Assembly (NCBI GenBank): GCA_027343785.1
Contig: DAHWKF010000032.1
Location: 1-8,273 of the forward strand
Length of the DNA stretch: 8,273 nt
Reading direction: 5' to 3'
Source of the DNA: Leptospirillum sp.
GTDB taxonomy: Bacteria > Nitrospirota > Leptospirillia > Leptospirillales > Leptospirillaceae
The position numbers and the translations under genes are program-made. This document shows positions 6,608 to 8,273 of the stretch, piece after piece (within the stretch, counting starts at the first letter, position 1; each line of letters opens with the position of its first letter). Below the pieces are notes generated by a model. That model did not search any database, had not been told where the DNA came from, and saw nothing but the letters and a program-made list of their open reading frames with translations.

Positions 6608-6708
6608 GATTGCTTTTTGAAAGGGCAGGGTATTTTCTGTGAATGAAGGAGGGAGCATCATAGTGGAGGGGGAGCTTTTAAACAAACAATCAGGGGGTTT
6701 CGAACAAT
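6604..6708 (+). pseudogene. Possible broken start of the next operon gene
   Basis: Two translation starts look good, yet neither leads to a recognisable protein. TTG 6604 overlaps the wzt stop as TTGA and has GGAGGGGGGAAGGG (6587-6600) upstream, the same design as wbaP, but it encodes only MRLLFERAGYFL before TGA 6640-6642. GTG 6663 has GAAGGAGGG (6645-6653) at a 9-base spacing and reads MEGELLNKQSGGFEQ, then runs out of frame through the IS3 remnant to 6923. The simplest reading is that a following gene was destroyed by insertions. This is inference; either frame could instead be fortuitous. Confidence 0.3.
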
Positions 6709-6807
6709 ATGGTCTCTCTTCGAAAGAGCTACCCCACCGAACTGAAGGTCAAGGTTGCCCTCGAAATCCTGAAGTAAGAGAAATCGGTGATTCAACAGAC
6801 ATCTTAA
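6709..6807 (+). pseudogene. Remnant of an older IS3-family orfA
   Basis: From ATG 6709 the frame reads MVSLRKSYPTELKVKVALE, then ILK and TAA (6775-6777), and after the stop continues EKSVIQQTS to a second TAA. It lines up without gaps with residues 1-32 of the intact IS3 OrfA downstream: the ELKVKVAL segment matches DFKAKVAL, and the stop codon falls where that protein has a glycine. This is the first helix region of the OrfA helix-turn-helix. The remainder of orfA and all of orfB are gone. It is a different, more divergent IS3-family element, not a duplicate of the intact one. Confidence 0.75.
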
Positions 6808-6873
6808 CACAAGATCTATTGTTCTATTTTCTGTTCGCCGTTCCTGATGTATTTCTCGGTCCTGTTAAGGGTT

Positions 6874-6876
6874 CAT
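6874..6876. repeat. Target-site duplication CAT, left copy
   Basis: CAT immediately before IRL, repeated immediately after IRR. Three bases alone are weak evidence, but they fall exactly at both ends of the repeats. Confidence 0.7.
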
Positions 6877-6902
6877 TGAGATACTCCCCAAAAACTGGAC
6901 CA
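6877..6902 (+). repeat. Left inverted repeat (IRL) of the IS3 element
   Basis: TGAGATACTCCCC followed by AAAAACTGGACCA. It differs from the right end at five positions, in the fifth base and in the central AAA and C. Confidence 0.88.
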
Positions 6903-6953
6903 GTGAATAAGGTAGTAAAATGAGTGGTACCCCAAAGCTTCAAAGGAGAAAAA

Positions 6954-7244
6954 ATGGGAACCACTCGCACGAAATTCAGTCCCGACTTCAAAGCCAAGGT
7001 GGCGCTGGCAGCGATTCGGGGCGAACTGACGATCAACGAGATTGCCTCCCAGTTCGGCGTTCATAGCAACCAGGTTCTCCGCTGGAAGAAGCAAGCCCAG
7101 GCGGAGCTGGCCGACGTGTTCTCGGACAAACGGGAAAAGCGACAATCCTCCGAGGCTGCCCTGAAGGAAGAACTCTACCGTCAGATCGGACAGCTGAAAG
7201 TCGAACTGGACTGGGTGAAAAAAAAACTCGGCGTTGCCCCTTGA
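6954..7244 (+). CDS. IS3-family transposase OrfA (helix-turn-helix)
   Basis: A 96-residue DNA-binding protein of the HTH_Tnp_1 type that recognises the ends of its own element. Visible: KFSPDFKAKVALAAIRGE (7-24), then the recognition part INEIASQFGVHSNQVLRWKKQ (27-47), and a C-terminal coiled coil (about 68-92, EEL..QIGQLKVEL) used for oligomerisation in this family. ATG 6954 is preceded by AAAGGAG (6943-6949), 4 bases upstream. The frame stays open upstream to 6924, but the family start and ribosome site favour 6954. It ends VKKKLGVAP at TGA 7242-7244, overlapping the orfB frame at a run of nine A (7218-7226). Confidence 0.93.
   Translation: MGTTRTKFSPDFKAKVALAAIRGELTINEIASQFGVHSNQVLRWKKQAQAELADVFSDKREKRQSSEAALKEELYRQIGQLKVELDWVKKKLGVAP
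7218..7226 (+). promoter_or_regulatory. A9 run in the orfA/orfB overlap, likely frameshift or slippage site
   Basis: Nine consecutive A, read AAA AAA AAA in orfA. The orfB frame opens right here (its upstream stop TGA is at 7216-7218), so the switch must take place between this point and the orfA stop at 7244. OrfB is in the +1 (equivalently -2) phase; loss of one A in the transcript would fuse the frames. No clear ribosome site precedes the only nearby orfB start, TTG 7234. Confidence 0.5.
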
Positions 7245-8124
7245 CCAGAAACGGTATCTGATCGAACCGGATCACGAGGTGATCAGCGTGCGCCGTCAAT
7301 GCGTCCTTCTGGGGCTGAACCGGTCCAGCGTGTATTTCCAGCCCTGTCCGGTCAATCCCGTGACGCTGGAACTGATGCGCCGGATAGACGAGCAGTATAC
7401 CCGGACCCCCTTTTACGGAGTGCTCCGGATGACGGCATGGCTTCAGAGAGAGGGGCATTCCGTCAATCCAAAGAGGATTCGGCGACTGATGCGTCTGATG
7501 GGTCTGGAAGCGGTGTACCCCAAGCCACGGTTGTCCAATCCGCATCCGGGCCACCGGATCTATCCGTATCTGCTTCGGGGAGTGTCTGTGACGGGGCCGG
7601 ACCAGATCTGGTGCAGCGATATTACGTATATCCGGCTCCGGAAGGGATTCCTGTATCTGGTGGTGGTCATGGACTGGTACAGTCGGTATGTCTTGTCGTG
7701 GTCCCTGTCTCCGGTGCTGGAAGTGGAGTTTTGTCTGGATGCTCTGGAGCGGGCGTTCCATGTGGGCAGACTCATTCCGGGGATCTTCAATACCGATCAG
7801 GGTTCCCAGTTCACCAGCACACGGTGGATTGAGGCTCTGAGAGACCGGGGCGTCAAGATTAGCATGGATGGCCGGGGACGGGCCCTGGACAATGTCTTTG
7901 TCGAACGGCTTTGGCGTTCGCTCAAATACGAAGCGATTTACCTGAATGAATATGAATCGGTTCAAGAAGCCAGATCCGGGATTCATCAATACCTCAGGTT
8001 CTACAATGAGCAACGGCTCCACCAGTCCTTGAATTACAAGACCCCCAGGGAAGTTTACCTGGAGCATTCCTCCCGAACTTTTCAGGAGGAAACAGTCACA
8101 CAGGGGATCCACTCACTACCTTAA
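7234..8124 (+). CDS. IS3-family transposase OrfB (DDE integrase domain)
   Basis: The catalytic transposase, with an rve-type RNase H fold that cuts and joins the element ends. Numbered from TTG 7234 (296 residues): an HTH_21-like region with RRQCVLLGLNRSSVYFQP (20-37) and TPFYGVLRMTAWLQREG (58-74), then the DDE triad D129 in WCSDITYI, D188 in NTDQGSQFTS and E224 in DNVFVERLWRSLKYE. Exactly 35 residues separate the second Asp from the Glu, the D-D-35-E spacing of the family. The C-terminus has YNEQRLHQSLNYKTP (257-271). All catalytic residues are intact. The real product is probably an OrfAB fusion made by frameshifting or slippage at 7218-7226, because TTG 7234 lacks a ribosome site. No internal stop or frameshift is seen. 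Confidence 0.94.
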   Translation: MPLDQKRYLIEPDHEVISVRRQCVLLGLNRSSVYFQPCPVNPVTLELMRRIDEQYTRTPFYGVLRMTAWLQREGHSVNPKRIRRLMRLMGLEAVYPKPRLSNPHPGHRIYPYLLRGVSVTGPDQIWCSDITYIRLRKGFLYLVVVMDWYSRYVLSWSLSPVLEVEFCLDALERAFHVGRLIPGIFNTDQGSQFTSTRWIEALRDRGVKISMDGRGRALDNVFVERLWRSLKYEAIYLNEYESVQEARSGIHQYLRFYNEQRLHQSLNYKTPREVYLEHSSRTFQEETVTQGIHSLP

Positions 8125-8137
8125 ACAACGAACTTTT

Positions 8138-8163
8138 TGGTCCACTTGACGGGGAGTACCTCA
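8138..8163 (-). repeat. Right inverted repeat (IRR) of the IS3 element
   Basis: Read on the minus strand: TGAGGTACTCCCC followed by GTCAAGTGGACCA. It pairs with the left repeat at 21 of 26 positions and is followed directly by the CAT duplication. Confidence 0.88.
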
Positions 8164-8166
8164 CAT
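8164..8166. repeat. Target-site duplication CAT, right copy
   Basis: CAT immediately after IRR, matching 6874-6876. Removing the element and one CAT rejoins GGTTCAT with TTTGGG. Confidence 0.7.
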
Positions 8167-8273
8167 TTTGGGTATCTGAATTTTGTGATTGATAACAATA
8201 CAAAAATCCTAAGACATTCAGAATTCGCTGATCGAGGAATGCCAATCGGTTTCTTCGTCCGGGGCGGGTTCAT
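8164..8273. other. Flank right of the IS3 element, no assignable gene
   Basis: 110 bases. The plus frame starting at 8164 is open to the window end (contains ILRHSEFADRGMPIGFF). The minus frame from an ATG at 8273-8271 is open for 36 codons (contains KKPIGIPRSANSE and SITKFRYPK); without the IS it would stop at the junction. I cannot assign either. The first 60 bases are AT-richer than the operon, consistent with intergenic or foreign DNA. Confidence 0.45.

Larger units (their letters stand above)
6877..8163 (+). mobile_element. Complete IS3-family insertion sequence (1,287 bp)
   Basis: The element has two overlapping transposase frames, 26-bp imperfect terminal inverted repeats that begin TGAG and end in GGACCA, and a 3-bp direct repeat CAT on both sides (6874-6876 and 8164-8166). 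Both repeats share TACTCCCC and TGGACCA blocks; I count 21 identities out of 26. An AAGGTAGT box also occurs just inside each end (6909-6916 on plus, 8116-8123 on minus). TG...CA termini and 3-4 bp duplications are typical of IS3. Intact ends, intact frames and a clean duplication suggest a fairly recent insertion that could still be mobile. The subgroup is not assigned. Confidence 0.93.

Noticed and set aside
7217..7261. Standard -1 programmed frameshift into orfB
   Set aside because: The -1 frame from the A run reaches TGA at 7259-7261 after about 11 codons and never enters the DDE domain; the orfB phase is +1.
7033..8112. Long minus-strand frame opposite orfB (359 codons)
   Set aside because: It lies entirely opposite the IS3 transposase with its full DDE motif, shows no domain signature, and is rich in Pro, Arg, His and Gln as antisense frames of GC-rich genes usually are.

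Overview
The window is a bacterial surface-polysaccharide (O-antigen type) gene cluster that reads on the plus strand and is flanked on both sides by mobile-element debris. DNA is moderately GC-rich by eye (not counted), Shine-Dalgarno sites are strong (GGAGGA type), and TTG start codons are common. The closest fit I can suggest is an acidophilic Nitrospirota such as Leptospirillum, but that is an impression from protein style and gene content, not a proof.

Left part (1-1152). The minus strand carries the first 33 codons of an Rpn/YhgA-like (PD-(D/E)XK, Transposase_31) protein running off the left edge. To its right is about 1 kb without an intact gene. This stretch is not empty: from about 505 to 1020 it holds the C-terminal part of a TnpB (IS200/IS605 RNA-guided nuclease), broken by several frameshifts and a lost zinc-finger cysteine. 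Three consecutive hairpins follow (1042-1114). They look like the right end of that element and therefore like a fossil omega RNA (reRNA) scaffold. Its guide would be read from the leader of the first sugar gene.

Central part (1153-6607). Five co-directional genes form a likely operon: a GT4 glycosyltransferase, a second GT4 of the WbaZ type, a WbaP-type polyprenyl-phosphate hexose-1-phosphate transferase, and Wzm and Wzt of an ABC-2 polysaccharide exporter. Read together: WbaP starts the chain on undecaprenyl phosphate at the inner membrane, the two glycosyltransferases extend it in the cytoplasm, and Wzm/Wzt export it. No Wzx or Wzy is present. Wzt is the short form without a C-terminal carbohydrate-binding domain. 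Three or four of the five genes appear to start with TTG.

Right part (6608-8273). The operon seems to be interrupted after wzt: there is one or two good ribosome-binding sites followed by very short or non-homologous frames, then an old IS3-family orfA remnant (6709-6807). A complete 1,287-bp IS3-family element (6877-8163) with 26-bp imperfect inverted repeats and a CAT target duplication then interrupts the flanking DNA. Its orfA and orfB are intact, but orfB lies in the +1 rather than the usual -1 phase, at a run of nine A. The last 110 bases hold no gene I can name.
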